Below, piece after piece: positions 7,921-16,003 of a stretch of DNA of 64,000 bases. This stretch comes from Chitinophagales bacterium (GTDB taxonomy: Bacteria; Bacteroidota; Bacteroidia; Chitinophagales; Saprospiraceae): positions 62,001-126,000 of the forward strand of contig JAAFJN010000011.1 of NCBI GenBank assembly GCA_013298845.1, written 5' to 3'. A program made the position numbers and the translations under genes. Position 1 is the first letter of the stretch, and each line of letters opens with the position of its first letter. The notes beneath the pieces are model-generated. The model was not told the origin of the DNA, ran no database searches, and saw nothing but the letters and a program-made list of their open reading frames with translations.

Positions 7921-9498
7921 TCAGATTTTTGTTTTTACACGAACGCCCATTTTTACCACGGCGCTTTGGTTGGCTAAAATTTTAACCGGAACCGTGCCAT
8001 CGTTGGCCGAGGTAAACGACGTTTTTAAATAAGCCGATTTCGCATCTTTGCGCAAACGGTTAAAACGATCCGCGGTGAACGGAATAAAAGTCTCCGTGCG
8101 GGTGGAACCGGTGGTAATGCCCGTTGTGGGATCAATTGGACCGGCTTTAATCACGTCTTGCGGGCCATTGGCAAACAAAGAATCCACGGCGACTGTATTC
8201 ACGTCGAGGAAATACACCTGCAAATTGGTGGTGAGACCCATCGTATTTTCCGTCACTAATTTAAACTCGGCTTCATCAAAAGGGGAATCGGCGTCGCTGA
8301 ATTGGCTAAAATCGAGGGCAAGGGTTTGGTCGGCCGCAAAATCTTTTAAAGAACCTTCCAGCAACAGTTCCACTTTTACGTTCATGCGCACGCTGCTGCT
8401 GTCGGTGAGAAAACCAACTAAGGTTTGATTATCGTCGGCGTTGGCCAGACCATTCACCTGATAGATCATTTGCACCGGTTCGGAGTTAAATATTTCGGCG
8501 ATATTGGAATTGGTTTCGTCAAAATAAAACACCGTTTCTTTGGTTTGGCCCACTTCCCCGGCGGCGAAGGACGGGTAAGCAAAATCAATCCCAATTTCGG
8601 TACCCGCCTGAATCAAGGGGCTTTCCAACTCCAGTAAATCGCCGTTTTTGGCCACAAAACGGAGGTATTTAATCAATCCACGCGTTGGAAAACCAAAAGA
8701 ATTAAATACCGTGATGGTCACCTTTGGGTTTTTTACCTGCACATTACCCGTCAAATTGGTTTGGTTAATGTCAATGTCAATGGTTTCGGTGCTGAGGCCG
8801 TATTCCACTTTTCCCCAATAGCCTTCGAGGTAAGTAAAGGTCACCTGTTGCATCAGACCAAAAATGGCCGGAATGCCGCCGTTGGCAGGCAGGCGTAAAA
8901 TGGGGGTTCCATCTTGCAAAAAAGCCTCGTAATTGAACGTAATGAGGTTATTGGAGGTATTAATCACCCAGTCTTTTAAATCCACGGCCGGGATCGTAGC
9001 CTGTCCGCCCGCTGGAATATCCTGAAACGCGTATTCAAATATTTGACCGTTTTTGGACAATTGCGGAATGTAAAAACGAATATCAATCGGCTCGGTCATG
9101 GTGTTTTTTATCACAAAAAAGATATTACCACCGCTCAAATCCGCGCGGTACAGGGCCACACCATCGGGCGTTTTTACCGGCACTTCAAAATACGATGAAT
9201 CCACGGCCAACGGCAATTGATCGGCAAAAAACTGAAAAATATCGGTGGCTTTTGACTCCGTTACGTCGCCCGAATAAAACAGGGTGAGGGTATTGTCGGC
9301 ATTGACAATAATGGTATCGCCGGTGGTATTTTCCTGCAAAATATTGTCCACCAAATCGCTCACTTTGAGTTCGGTATTGAACAAAGGGAAAGCAAATTCG
9401 GCAGTGTGGTCCGCAATTTCGGGTATTTCAAAATTACTTTTGTTACAACCCAAAGCCAAAGCAAAAAGGGCTAAGCAAGGAATAAGTAGTTTTTTCAT
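7921..9498 (-). CDS. Lipoprotein of unknown function
   Basis: A 525-residue protein with a lipoprotein signal peptide (MKKLLIPCLALFALALGC, lipobox LALGC, Cys18). The mature part is beta-rich with no recognised catalytic motif. It starts with FEIPEIADHTAEFAFPL, a layout shared by many Bacteroidota lipoproteins of unknown role. It contains repeated strand-turn patterns compatible with several Ig-like or jelly-roll domains. It lies between an outer membrane barrel gene (24 bases upstream) and the DUF5723 gene (19 bases downstream) and is almost certainly co-transcribed. An outer membrane partner of those barrels is a reasonable inference, not shown. Confidence 0.75.
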   Translation of the reverse strand: MKKLLIPCLALFALALGCNKSNFEIPEIADHTAEFAFPLFNTELKVSDLVDNILQENTTGDTIIVNADNTLTLFYSGDVTESKATDIFQFFADQLPLAVDSSYFEVPVKTPDGVALYRADLSGGNIFFVIKNTMTEPIDIRFYIPQLSKNGQIFEYAFQDIPAGGQATIPAVDLKDWVINTSNNLITFNYEAFLQDGTPILRLPANGGIPAIFGLMQQVTFTYLEGYWGKVEYGLSTETIDIDINQTNLTGNVQVKNPKVTITVFNSFGFPTRGLIKYLRFVAKNGDLLELESPLIQAGTEIGIDFAYPSFAAGEVGQTKETVFYFDETNSNIAEIFNSEPVQMIYQVNGLANADDNQTLVGFLTDSSSVRMNVKVELLLEGSLKDFAADQTLALDFSQFSDADSPFDEAEFKLVTENTMGLTTNLQVYFLDVNTVAVDSLFANGPQDVIKAGPIDPTTGITTGSTRTETFIPFTADRFNRLRKDAKSAYLKTSFTSANDGTVPVKILANQSAVVKMGVRVKTKI

Positions 9499-9522
9499 TA
9501 TTATGTTGGAATAAAGGTGTGA

Positions 9523-10407
9523 TTAACGCAGGCTAAAACCCGCAAAAACCTGAAAACTGTAATTGTGATCTTTGTCGTTGCGCAGGGAAAGAACGCCCTT
9601 GTCGTTGCGTTCGTATTTGCTTTGGTCGGCGCTGTTATTGGTCAAATCGGCCAAACCATATTGCAAACGACCGCCCACAAACAACGACCGGCTAACGTAA
9701 AACGAAGCCCCCACCGAAACGCCGTAATCCAGCGATTTAAACAAACTGCCCAAGTCCTGGGTGTAGTCGTAATAAGCGCCCAACGATTTGGGGATAGTGG
9801 CTTTGCGGGTTTGTGCGTTGTTGAAATACGCAATTTCGGTTTGGGCATCATCGCCTTCGCCAAAATTATCGCGGCGGTAATTATACAACAAAATATTGGT
9901 AATTTTACCATCCGTACCGTCCTGGTTTTTCCATTCGTAAATTTGTTCGCCATCGGCCACTTTTGTCAAAAACAGACTGGCGTATAAACCGCCGGAAACT
10001 TCGAGTTTACCCCAACGGGCGTACAACGACACCGGCAAATCGAGGTTGTTGTGGGTAATTTGTAACACCGTTGTTTGTTTACCGGTCGTGGTCACCACTA
10101 ATTGGTCGCCATCTTGCACAAAAGAACGGGTTACATCGCCGTTAAAATTGTATTTGGTTCCCTTTTTGGAGTACAATACTTCACCGCGCAACCCGAAATT
10201 ATCGGTAAACGGATAGGAAAAAGACGGGCCAATCAAAAAACCGGTCAAATTACTCACCGATTCCAGTTCCGTACCGGTAGCCGACAACTCCGACGGGCCT
10301 TTGAGTTGGGAAATATTTAAACCAATTCTGACACCCGGCGTCAACTGGGCCTGTGCACAAAACGCAAAAGTGCTACACAGCAGCGTAATAAATAAACGTG
10401 ATTTCAT
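9523..10407 (-). CDS. PorT-like outer membrane beta-barrel protein
   Basis: A 294-residue protein with a clear signal peptide (cleavage after AFCAQA, about residue 20). The mature part begins LTPGVRIGLNISQL, the first strand of the 'outer membrane beta-barrel' family (PorT-like, PF13568 type). It ends in a typical terminal strand (YSFQVFAGFSLR). About eight amphipathic strands can be traced. These small barrels are abundant in Bacteroidota and mostly uncharacterised. It is the first gene of the three-gene envelope operon. Its promoter (-7 box at 10481-10488) overlaps an 8-bp-arm inverted repeat that may be an operator. Confidence 0.85.
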   Translation of the reverse strand: MKSRLFITLLCSTFAFCAQAQLTPGVRIGLNISQLKGPSELSATGTELESVSNLTGFLIGPSFSYPFTDNFGLRGEVLYSKKGTKYNFNGDVTRSFVQDGDQLVVTTTGKQTTVLQITHNNLDLPVSLYARWGKLEVSGGLYASLFLTKVADGEQIYEWKNQDGTDGKITNILLYNYRRDNFGEGDDAQTEIAYFNNAQTRKATIPKSLGAYYDYTQDLGSLFKSLDYGVSVGASFYVSRSLFVGGRLQYGLADLTNNSADQSKYERNDKGVLSLRNDKDHNYSFQVFAGFSLR

Positions 10408-10480
10408 CGAATAAAAATCTTTGTAAATAATGTGGTGTAAAGTTTAGTAACGAAACGCAAAAGTCTTGTATTATGCGGCA

Positions 10481-10511
10481 CAAAAGTACATTTATTTAAT
10501 CCCAAATGTAC
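10481..10511 (-). promoter_or_regulatory. Promoter of the envelope operon with overlapping inverted repeat
   Basis: Reverse strand has TACTTTTG (10488 to 10481) as -7 box and TTTG (10506 to 10503) upstream with 14 bases between. GTACATTT (10486-10493) and AAATGTAC (10504-10511) form an inverted repeat with a 10-base spacer that covers both elements, so a regulator bound here would control the barrel-lipoprotein-DUF5723 operon. Confidence 0.45.
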
Positions 10512-10533
10512 AATTCAAGCAAAAATACCGGGC

Positions 10534-10558
10534 TTTGACAAGATTCAGCGTACATTTG
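10534..10558 (+). promoter_or_regulatory. Promoter of paaB-rluE
   Basis: TACATTTG at 10551-10558 matches the -7 box, with TTTG at 10534-10537, 13 bases upstream, shorter than the usual gap. The leader to the paaB ATG is about 20 bases. It is divergent from the envelope operon promoter. Confidence 0.45.
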
Positions 10559-10583
10559 CCCACACAAGAAAAATACCTGAACT

Positions 10584-10862
10584 ATGAAAGAATGGCCCCT
10601 CTGGGAAATTTTTATTCGCTCTAAACAAGGACTTAGCCACAAACACGTGGGCAGCCTCCACGCCGCCGATGCACAAATGGCCATCGAAAATGCCCGCGAT
10701 GTGTATTGCCGCCGCAACGAAGGTGTGAGCATTTGGGTGGTAGAGTCTGTACATATCACCGCTTCCACCGAAGATACCGAAGCATTTTTTGACCCGTCTA
10801 ACGATAAGGTGTACCGCCATCCGACTTTTTACGACCTACCCGAGGCTGTAAAGCACATGTAA
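10584..10862 (+). CDS. paaB: 1,2-phenylacetyl-CoA epoxidase, subunit PaaB
   Basis: A 92-residue protein matching PaaB over its whole length. It starts WPLWEIFIRSKQGLSHKHVG, followed by LHAADAQMAIENARDVYCRR and SIWVVESVHI, all standard PaaB blocks. PaaB is a small non-catalytic subunit of the oxygen-dependent epoxidase (PaaABCE) that opens the phenylacetate degradation pathway by epoxidising phenylacetyl-CoA. Here it is separated from its usual operon. Its stop codon overlaps the start of a pseudouridine synthase gene (TAATG), and the only other paa gene in view, paaA, is 36 kb away. PaaC, PaaD and PaaE are not in the window. Confidence 0.93.
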   Translation: MKEWPLWEIFIRSKQGLSHKHVGSLHAADAQMAIENARDVYCRRNEGVSIWVVESVHITASTEDTEAFFDPSNDKVYRHPTFYDLPEAVKHM

Positions 10863-11446
10863 TGGCCAACCGATACTATATTATTTACAAACCTTTTGGC
10901 ATGTTGAGCCAATTCACCCGCGAGGTGGAAGGTCAGGTAACGCTGGCCGACCTGGATTTTACGTTTAATAAAGACGTTTATCCCGTGGGTCGCCTCGATA
11001 GCGACAGCGAAGGACTGCTGCTCCTGACCAACGATAAAACGGTTAATCAGGCCCTGCTTAACCCCTCGCGCAAGCACCCGCGCACGTACCTCGCGCAAGT
11101 GGAAGGCATTGCCACCCCAGAGATGATTGAACACCTGCGAGCGGGTGTAAGCATTAATATCAACGGACAGGCGCACCGAACGGCTCCCGCCAAAGTGTAT
11201 GCCCTGCCCGAAGCACCGGTACTGCCCGAACGGGTACCGCCCATCCGGGTGCGTAAAACCGTTCCCGATTGCTGGATTCAACTCGAACTCACCGAAGGTA
11301 AAAACCGGCAGGTGCGCCGCATGTGCGCCGCCGTGGGGCTGCCGGTACTGCGCCTCGTGCGGGTAGCAATGGGCAATATGGACATCGCGAATATGCAACC
11401 CGGCGATATCCGGGAAGTGCCCTACCCTATTGGTGAACGGCGTTAA
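10862..11446 (+). CDS. rluE: 23S rRNA pseudouridine synthase, RsuA/RluE type
   Basis: A 194-residue protein without an S4 domain, as in RluE, which modifies U2457 of 23S rRNA in E. coli. It shows YYIIYKPFGMLSQFT at the N-terminus, the catalytic GRLDSDSEGLLLLTND (the Asp of GRLD is the nucleophile) at about residues 41-56, and the C-terminal EGKNRQVRRMCAAVGLPVLRLVRV, split here for length as EGKNRQVRRMCAAVG and LPVLRLVRV. Its ATG overlaps the paaB stop by one base, so the two genes are translationally coupled though functionally unrelated. RluE is the best fit among RsuA, RluB and RluF because of size and the missing S4 domain. Confidence 0.88.
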   Translation: MANRYYIIYKPFGMLSQFTREVEGQVTLADLDFTFNKDVYPVGRLDSDSEGLLLLTNDKTVNQALLNPSRKHPRTYLAQVEGIATPEMIEHLRAGVSININGQAHRTAPAKVYALPEAPVLPERVPPIRVRKTVPDCWIQLELTEGKNRQVRRMCAAVGLPVLRLVRVAMGNMDIANMQPGDIREVPYPIGERR

Positions 11447-11469
11447 CTACAACGTTTACCCCCGCGACA

Positions 11470-13044
11470 CTACTCCGCAGTAACGTGCACTTGTGAGTTT
11501 TCCAAGTTATATTCGTCTTTAAAACCCACCAATTGCACGGTGATATTGCGTTCTTTAGCCCCCGTTTTCACGTAATCGCGGATGAGTTGAAGCACATCAT
11601 AATCAATGTAAAACGTATCGGAGGCATCAATGGTGACCTGGCTTTTGGGCGCCACATCGTTGAGGGTTTGTTTAATGGCCGCTTTGTTCAAAAACGATAC
11701 CTCCTGCGCCAGTTTGATGTTGATTTTTTCGCCTTCGTGGTGGTCCGATTTTTTCATAAAATACGCCAATTTCAAATTGGAACGCAAAATGTAAAAAATA
11801 CTCACCACCAAACCGATGCCCACACCTTTTAACAAATCGGTGAACACCACCGCCGCAACGGTAATAGCAAACGGGATAAACTGGTTCAAACCCGTGTGCC
11901 ACATGTGTTTAAACACCGATGGACTGGCCAATTTGAAACCAATCATGAGCAAAATAGCCGCCAAACACGCCAACGGAATTTTGTTCAGGATAAATGGAAT
12001 GGTAAGCACACAAATTAACAAAAGTACCCCGTGCGCAATGGTCGCCATTTTGGTGCGCCCCCCGGAATTAATATTCGCCGAAGTCCGCACAATCACCGAA
12101 GTCATGGGCAAACCGCCGATCAGGCCACTCAAAATATTACCCGTTCCCTGCGCGAACAACTCGATATTGGTGTTGGAATAACGCTTCAGCGGGTCCAATT
12201 TATCGGAGGCTTCCACGCAGAGCAGCGTCTCGATGCTGGCCACAATCGCAATGGTTACAGCCACCAACCATACATCGGGACGCAGGAAAGCGGTCAAATC
12301 GGGAAGTGAAAACTGGCCGATAAAGTCATTAATATCCTTTGGAACGGGCAAATTAACGAGGTGTTCTTGCGAAATGGCCAAATTAGACCCCGTTGATTTA
12401 AAAAATTCGTTGAGCAAAATACCCGCAATAACGGCAATTAACGCCCCCGGAATGGCTTTTAGATTTTTTAAAAATGCGACCTTGTTAAAGGCAATTAAAA
12501 TGGCCAATGACACTAAGGTAACCACAACGGCCCCCAAGTGGGTATAATTTATGGCATCAATAATGGCCGAAAAAGTATTGTGCCCCGTTTTATTTTCGAT
12601 AAAGAAAAAGTCGCCCTCATTGTCCACGTCGTAGCCAATGGCGTGGGGCAACTGTTTTAAAATAATGATGATGCCAATGGCCGTCAGCATCCCTTCAATC
12701 ACGTTGGAAGGAAAATAATTGGAAATGGTGCCGGCCTTGGCCACGCTTAACAAAATTTGAAGGACACCGGCCAATACTACCGCCGCCAAAAAAACCTGGT
12801 AAGACCCCAAGGTCCCAATGGCCGCCAAAACAATGGCCGTCAGGCCCGCCGCCGGACCCGTTACGCTCAACTGCGAATTACTCAAAATACCCACCACAAT
12901 ACCACCAATAATCCCGGAAATGACCCCCGCAAACAACGGAGCACCACTAGCCAGGGCGATACCAAGGCACAATGGAAGTGCCACTAAAAAAACAACCAAA
13001 CCAGCCTGAATATCGGTTTTAAATGAAGATGTATCTAATTTCAT
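11470..13044 (-). CDS. SulP-family anion transporter with STAS domain
   Basis: A 524-residue inner membrane protein of the SulP family (sulfate, bicarbonate or other inorganic anions). About 12-14 hydrophobic segments run from residue 10 to about 400, beginning with AGLVVFLVALPLCLGIALAS and QLSVTGPAAGLTAIVL. A cytoplasmic STAS domain follows at about residues 430-520 (VTIDASDTFYIDYDVLQLI). The frame extends to 13104, but the ATG at 13044 (MKLDTSSFKTDIQAG) is the normal family start. Bacteroidota members of this type are often annotated as sulfate permeases, and some relatives carry bicarbonate; the substrate is open. Upstream lies a small membrane-associated protein on the same strand. Confidence 0.92.
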   Translation of the reverse strand: MKLDTSSFKTDIQAGLVVFLVALPLCLGIALASGAPLFAGVISGIIGGIVVGILSNSQLSVTGPAAGLTAIVLAAIGTLGSYQVFLAAVVLAGVLQILLSVAKAGTISNYFPSNVIEGMLTAIGIIIILKQLPHAIGYDVDNEGDFFFIENKTGHNTFSAIIDAINYTHLGAVVVTLVSLAILIAFNKVAFLKNLKAIPGALIAVIAGILLNEFFKSTGSNLAISQEHLVNLPVPKDINDFIGQFSLPDLTAFLRPDVWLVAVTIAIVASIETLLCVEASDKLDPLKRYSNTNIELFAQGTGNILSGLIGGLPMTSVIVRTSANINSGGRTKMATIAHGVLLLICVLTIPFILNKIPLACLAAILLMIGFKLASPSVFKHMWHTGLNQFIPFAITVAAVVFTDLLKGVGIGLVVSIFYILRSNLKLAYFMKKSDHHEGEKINIKLAQEVSFLNKAAIKQTLNDVAPKSQVTIDASDTFYIDYDVLQLIRDYVKTGAKERNITVQLVGFKDEYNLENSQVHVTAE

Positions 13045-13143
13045 GTTTGTAACTATTGTAAAAGAAAATGCAGCAATGCCCTTGTGCAACCACAAAAGAG
13101 GCATTAAAATTAAAAAAGAAGGTTAAATATGATAAAAACAGGT

Positions 13144-13452
13144 TCAACTGGCGCGTTCCGGCGGAAGATCGGGAGTACCTAAATAACGTACCTCAATGGT
13201 AATTTTCTCCAAAAAACCGGAAGGTTTATGCCGCAAAATATGCACCACTGGCAACGGTATAAGTTCCAATAACGGCGTACATGAATAACTTTTGAGTTCT
13301 TTTTCCTCTTTGCTGTCCTCATCGGCATCGTCGGCGCCAAAACTCCAGGCGATTTCCGTCACTTCATCGCAGCCCGTCACCCACTCCACAAAAGGCAGTG
13401 CAAGGTTGGCCAACATAACGCCCAATAGAATATAAGCAAAAAGGTATCTCAA
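13144..13452 (-). CDS. Small hypothetical protein with N-terminal membrane segment
   Basis: A 102-residue protein not recognised as a family. Residues 4-22 (LFAYILLGVMLANLALPFV) form a hydrophobic segment that may be a signal peptide or anchor. A very acidic patch, ADDADEDSKEEKE, lies at about residues 41-53. Two cysteines (about 28 and 58) could form an exported disulfide. The gene is on the same strand as the SulP gene, 99 bases upstream of it, and could be co-transcribed. The acidic stretch and start context resemble other Bacteroidota small secreted proteins, and the frame is longer than expected by chance in this region, but there is no direct functional evidence. Confidence 0.6.
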   Translation of the reverse strand: MRYLFAYILLGVMLANLALPFVEWVTGCDEVTEIAWSFGADDADEDSKEEKELKSYSCTPLLELIPLPVVHILRHKPSGFLEKITIEVRYLGTPDLPPERAS

Positions 13453-13598
13453 AGCAATGACTAAATTTCGACTCGGCGGGTTTGGTGCTTAAACCCTTGG
13501 GATGCCCCATATTGCGGATGCACCAAACCAAGCAACGCTTAATATAAATAAAGCGCAAGGTACAAAGATTCATTCATTCAAATTGCATTAATTCTGAG

Positions 13599-13606
13599 TA
13601 CCTTTG
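13599..13606 (+). promoter_or_regulatory. Promoter -7 box of the THUMP methyltransferase gene
   Basis: TACCTTTG matches TAnnTTTG, about 57 bases before the ATG at 13663. Confidence 0.5.
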
Positions 13607-13662
13607 CTCAAAATTTCCTGAAAAGCCATCCGGCACCTCAGGTTTCATACAGACTTTATTTA

Positions 13663-14910
13663 ATGCTATTTCAAAGAATTGTACCAGAACCGGAACAACC
13701 CGAAGCGTTTCCGGCGGATTACGAAAAAATCGTGGTAAAAACGCTGCACGGGTTAGAAGGGGTACTCGCGACCGAACTCGAAAACCTGGGTGCCATTGCG
13801 GTACGCCCCCTCAAACGAGCGGTGGAATGCCGGGGTGATAAAAAAATAATTTACCGCATTTGTTACGAATCCCGCCTGGCCTTGCGCGTGTTGGTGCACA
13901 TCCACGGGATAACCGCTTACAACGAAAAAAACCTGTACCACGCCATCAAAGAGGTGGATTGGGACCAATACCTCGACGTTAATGACTCTTTGGCCATTGA
14001 CAGTGTTGTGGCCGGTAAAGTATTTACCCACTCCCACTACGTGTCGCTGCTCACCAAAGATGCCATTGTGGACCAGTTTCGGGAAAAATACAACCGCCGC
14101 CCCGATGTCAACCTCGATAACCCAACCCTGCGCATCAACGTGCGGATCAACGCCTCCCAATGCGATATCCTGCTCGATGCCAGTGGCGATTCCCTGCACA
14201 AACGCGGCTACCGGCGCGACAGCGTAGAGGCCCCCCTTAACGAAGTACTGGCCGCCGGTATGATTGCGCTTTCGGGCTGGAACGGCGAAACCTCGTTTGC
14301 CGACCCCATGTGCGGTAGCGGCACCCTGGCCATCGAAGCCGCTATGGTTGCCGTCAAACAGCCGCCCCAGTTTTTCCGCGACGTGCCTTTTGGTTTTATT
14401 AAATGGAAAAATTTTGACAAAATGCTGTGGCAAACGGTTAAAAAAGACGCCGATAACCAGCGCAACAAAGATATTTCGATCAAAATTGTGGCCTCGGACA
14501 TTAATCCCCGCGCCCGCAATGCCGCCTCCATCAACGCACTTGCTGCGGGTTTGGACGGCGTTATCAACATCGAAAAAAGAGCCTTCGAACAAGCCGATGC
14601 TCCCGATTCCAGCGGCACCCTCATTATCAACCCGCCCTACGACGAACGGCTCCGCCTCTCCGAAGTAGAGGTTTTTTACAAAATGATGGGCGATACCTTC
14701 AAAAAAAACTGGTCGGGCTGGAGCGCATGGGTCATTACCTCCAACAAAGAGGCCATGAAATCGGTGGGGTTACGCGCTTCCCGGCGCATCGAACTCATCA
14801 ACGGATCCCTCGAATGTACGTACCAGCGTTTTGACATGTACAAAGGTAAAAAAGGACACGTTGAAGACGAAAGTGGCGCTGCCAATACCGAAGTACCGAG
14901 TGAAGAGTGA
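13663..14910 (+). CDS. THUMP-domain RNA (guanine-N2) methyltransferase, RlmL-like
   Basis: A 415-residue enzyme expected to methylate a guanine N2 in 23S rRNA, as the N-terminal half of E. coli RlmL does at G2445. A ferredoxin-like/THUMP region covers about residues 20-180 (starting KTLHGLEGVLATELENLGA). A Rossmann-fold methyltransferase follows, with motif I DPMCGSGTLAIEAAMVA at about 210-226 and motif IV IINPPYDERL at about 324-333; the NPPY tetrad is typical of N-methyltransferases. It lacks the RlmK half of the E. coli fusion, as is normal in Bacteroidota. The last residues (EVPSEE) and the stop codon lie inside a 7-bp repeat array. folD follows 55 bases downstream on the same strand. Confidence 0.9.
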   Translation: MLFQRIVPEPEQPEAFPADYEKIVVKTLHGLEGVLATELENLGAIAVRPLKRAVECRGDKKIIYRICYESRLALRVLVHIHGITAYNEKNLYHAIKEVDWDQYLDVNDSLAIDSVVAGKVFTHSHYVSLLTKDAIVDQFREKYNRRPDVNLDNPTLRINVRINASQCDILLDASGDSLHKRGYRRDSVEAPLNEVLAAGMIALSGWNGETSFADPMCGSGTLAIEAAMVAVKQPPQFFRDVPFGFIKWKNFDKMLWQTVKKDADNQRNKDISIKIVASDINPRARNAASINALAAGLDGVINIEKRAFEQADAPDSSGTLIINPPYDERLRLSEVEVFYKMMGDTFKKNWSGWSAWVITSNKEAMKSVGLRASRRIELINGSLECTYQRFDMYKGKKGHVEDESGAANTEVPSEE

Positions 14911-14926
14911 AAAGTGAAGAGTGGGG
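14899..14926. repeat. Four-unit 7-bp tandem repeat (AGTGAAG) crossing a stop codon
   Basis: Units AGTGAAG, AGTGAAA, AGTGAAG, AGTGGGG run across the stop of the THUMP methyltransferase gene (TGA at 14908-14910). It is the same heptamer as TCTTCAC/TATTCAC on the plus strand at 4146-4187, which also crosses a stop codon. Confidence 0.85.
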
Positions 14927-14965
14927 GCATTTGGGTTTTAACATTCAACTAACTAACTAAACATA

Positions 14966-15847
14966 ATGCAACTTTTAGACGGAAAATTACTCTCCGAAAA
15001 TATCAAAGCCGAATTGGCCGCGGAGGTGGATCAACTCATTAAAGATGGTAAAAAAGTACCTCATTTGGTCGCGGTACTGGTGGGTGATAATCCGGCCAGT
15101 GAAGTGTATGTGAGCAATAAAATCAGAAGTTGTGAACAAATTGGTTTTCGCAGCACCCTGATCCGCCGCAACGCCGATGTAGCGCAGGGTGATTTGCTAA
15201 AAATTGTGCACGACCTCAATAACGACCCGGAAGTGGACGGATTTATTGTACAATTGCCTTTGCCCAAGCACATCAACGAAGAAAAAATTACGTTGGCCAT
15301 TGATCCCAAAAAAGACGTGGATGGTTTCCATCCGGTTAATTTTGGCCGAATGGCGCAGGGTTTGCCCGCATTTTTGCCCGCTACGCCCTACGGTATCCTC
15401 GAAATTTTGCGCCGCCACAACATCGAAACCGCCGGTAAACACTGCGTGGTAGTGGGCCGCTCCAATATCGTGGGTACGCCCATCAGTATTTTATTGTCGC
15501 GCAAAGGGTACCCGGGCGATTGCACGGTAACGCTCACGCACTCGCGCACGCAAGACCTGCCCGCCGAAGTCCGCCGCGCCGATATTGTGGTGGCGGCCAT
15601 TGGCATCCCCAATTTTATTAAAGGTGACTGGGTAAAAGAAGGCGCCGTTGTGATTGATGTGGGTATTAACCGGATTGCCGACAGCAGCAAAAAGTCGGGA
15701 TTTAAACTGGTGGGTGACGTTGATTTCGACGCCGTTGCCCCCAAATGCAGTTTTATCACGCCTGTTCCCGGCGGCGTAGGTGCCATGACCGTTACGGCGT
15801 TGCTGATGAATACCATGAAAGCAACCCAGAAGGAGATTTATTCATAG
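14966..15847 (+). CDS. folD: Bifunctional methylenetetrahydrofolate dehydrogenase/cyclohydrolase FolD
   Basis: A 293-residue cytoplasmic enzyme that converts 5,10-methylene-THF to 10-formyl-THF in one-carbon metabolism. All family landmarks are present: [19 protein letters not shown] with the catalytic Tyr and Lys at about residues 48-56, [25 protein letters not shown], the NADP site [17 protein letters not shown] at about 164-180, and [19 protein letters not shown] near the C-terminus. Length is normal. It lies 55 bases downstream of the RNA methyltransferase gene and may share its transcript; the start at 14966 is preceded by a short repeated CTAA run rather than a Shine-Dalgarno site. Confidence 0.98.
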   Translation: MQLLDGKLLSENIKAELAAEVDQLIKDGKKVPHLVAVLVGDNPASEVYVSNKIRSCEQIGFRSTLIRRNADVAQGDLLKIVHDLNNDPEVDGFIVQLPLPKHINEEKITLAIDPKKDVDGFHPVNFGRMAQGLPAFLPATPYGILEILRRHNIETAGKHCVVVGRSNIVGTPISILLSRKGYPGDCTVTLTHSRTQDLPAEVRRADIVVAAIGIPNFIKGDWVKEGAVVIDVGINRIADSSKKSGFKLVGDVDFDAVAPKCSFITPVPGGVGAMTVTALLMNTMKATQKEIYS

Positions 15848-16003
15848 ATTTTTCGTCCCAATTCTGCGATAATTCAACCACATTCGTCCATGATATTTGC
15901 ATGAACCCGGTTATTTCCCGCTTTTTTGCGACCGATTTACAAAATGGCTCTTAACGAAATATCGGGAATCCTGTACATCATTAAACATTAACAACAAAAC
16001 ATT

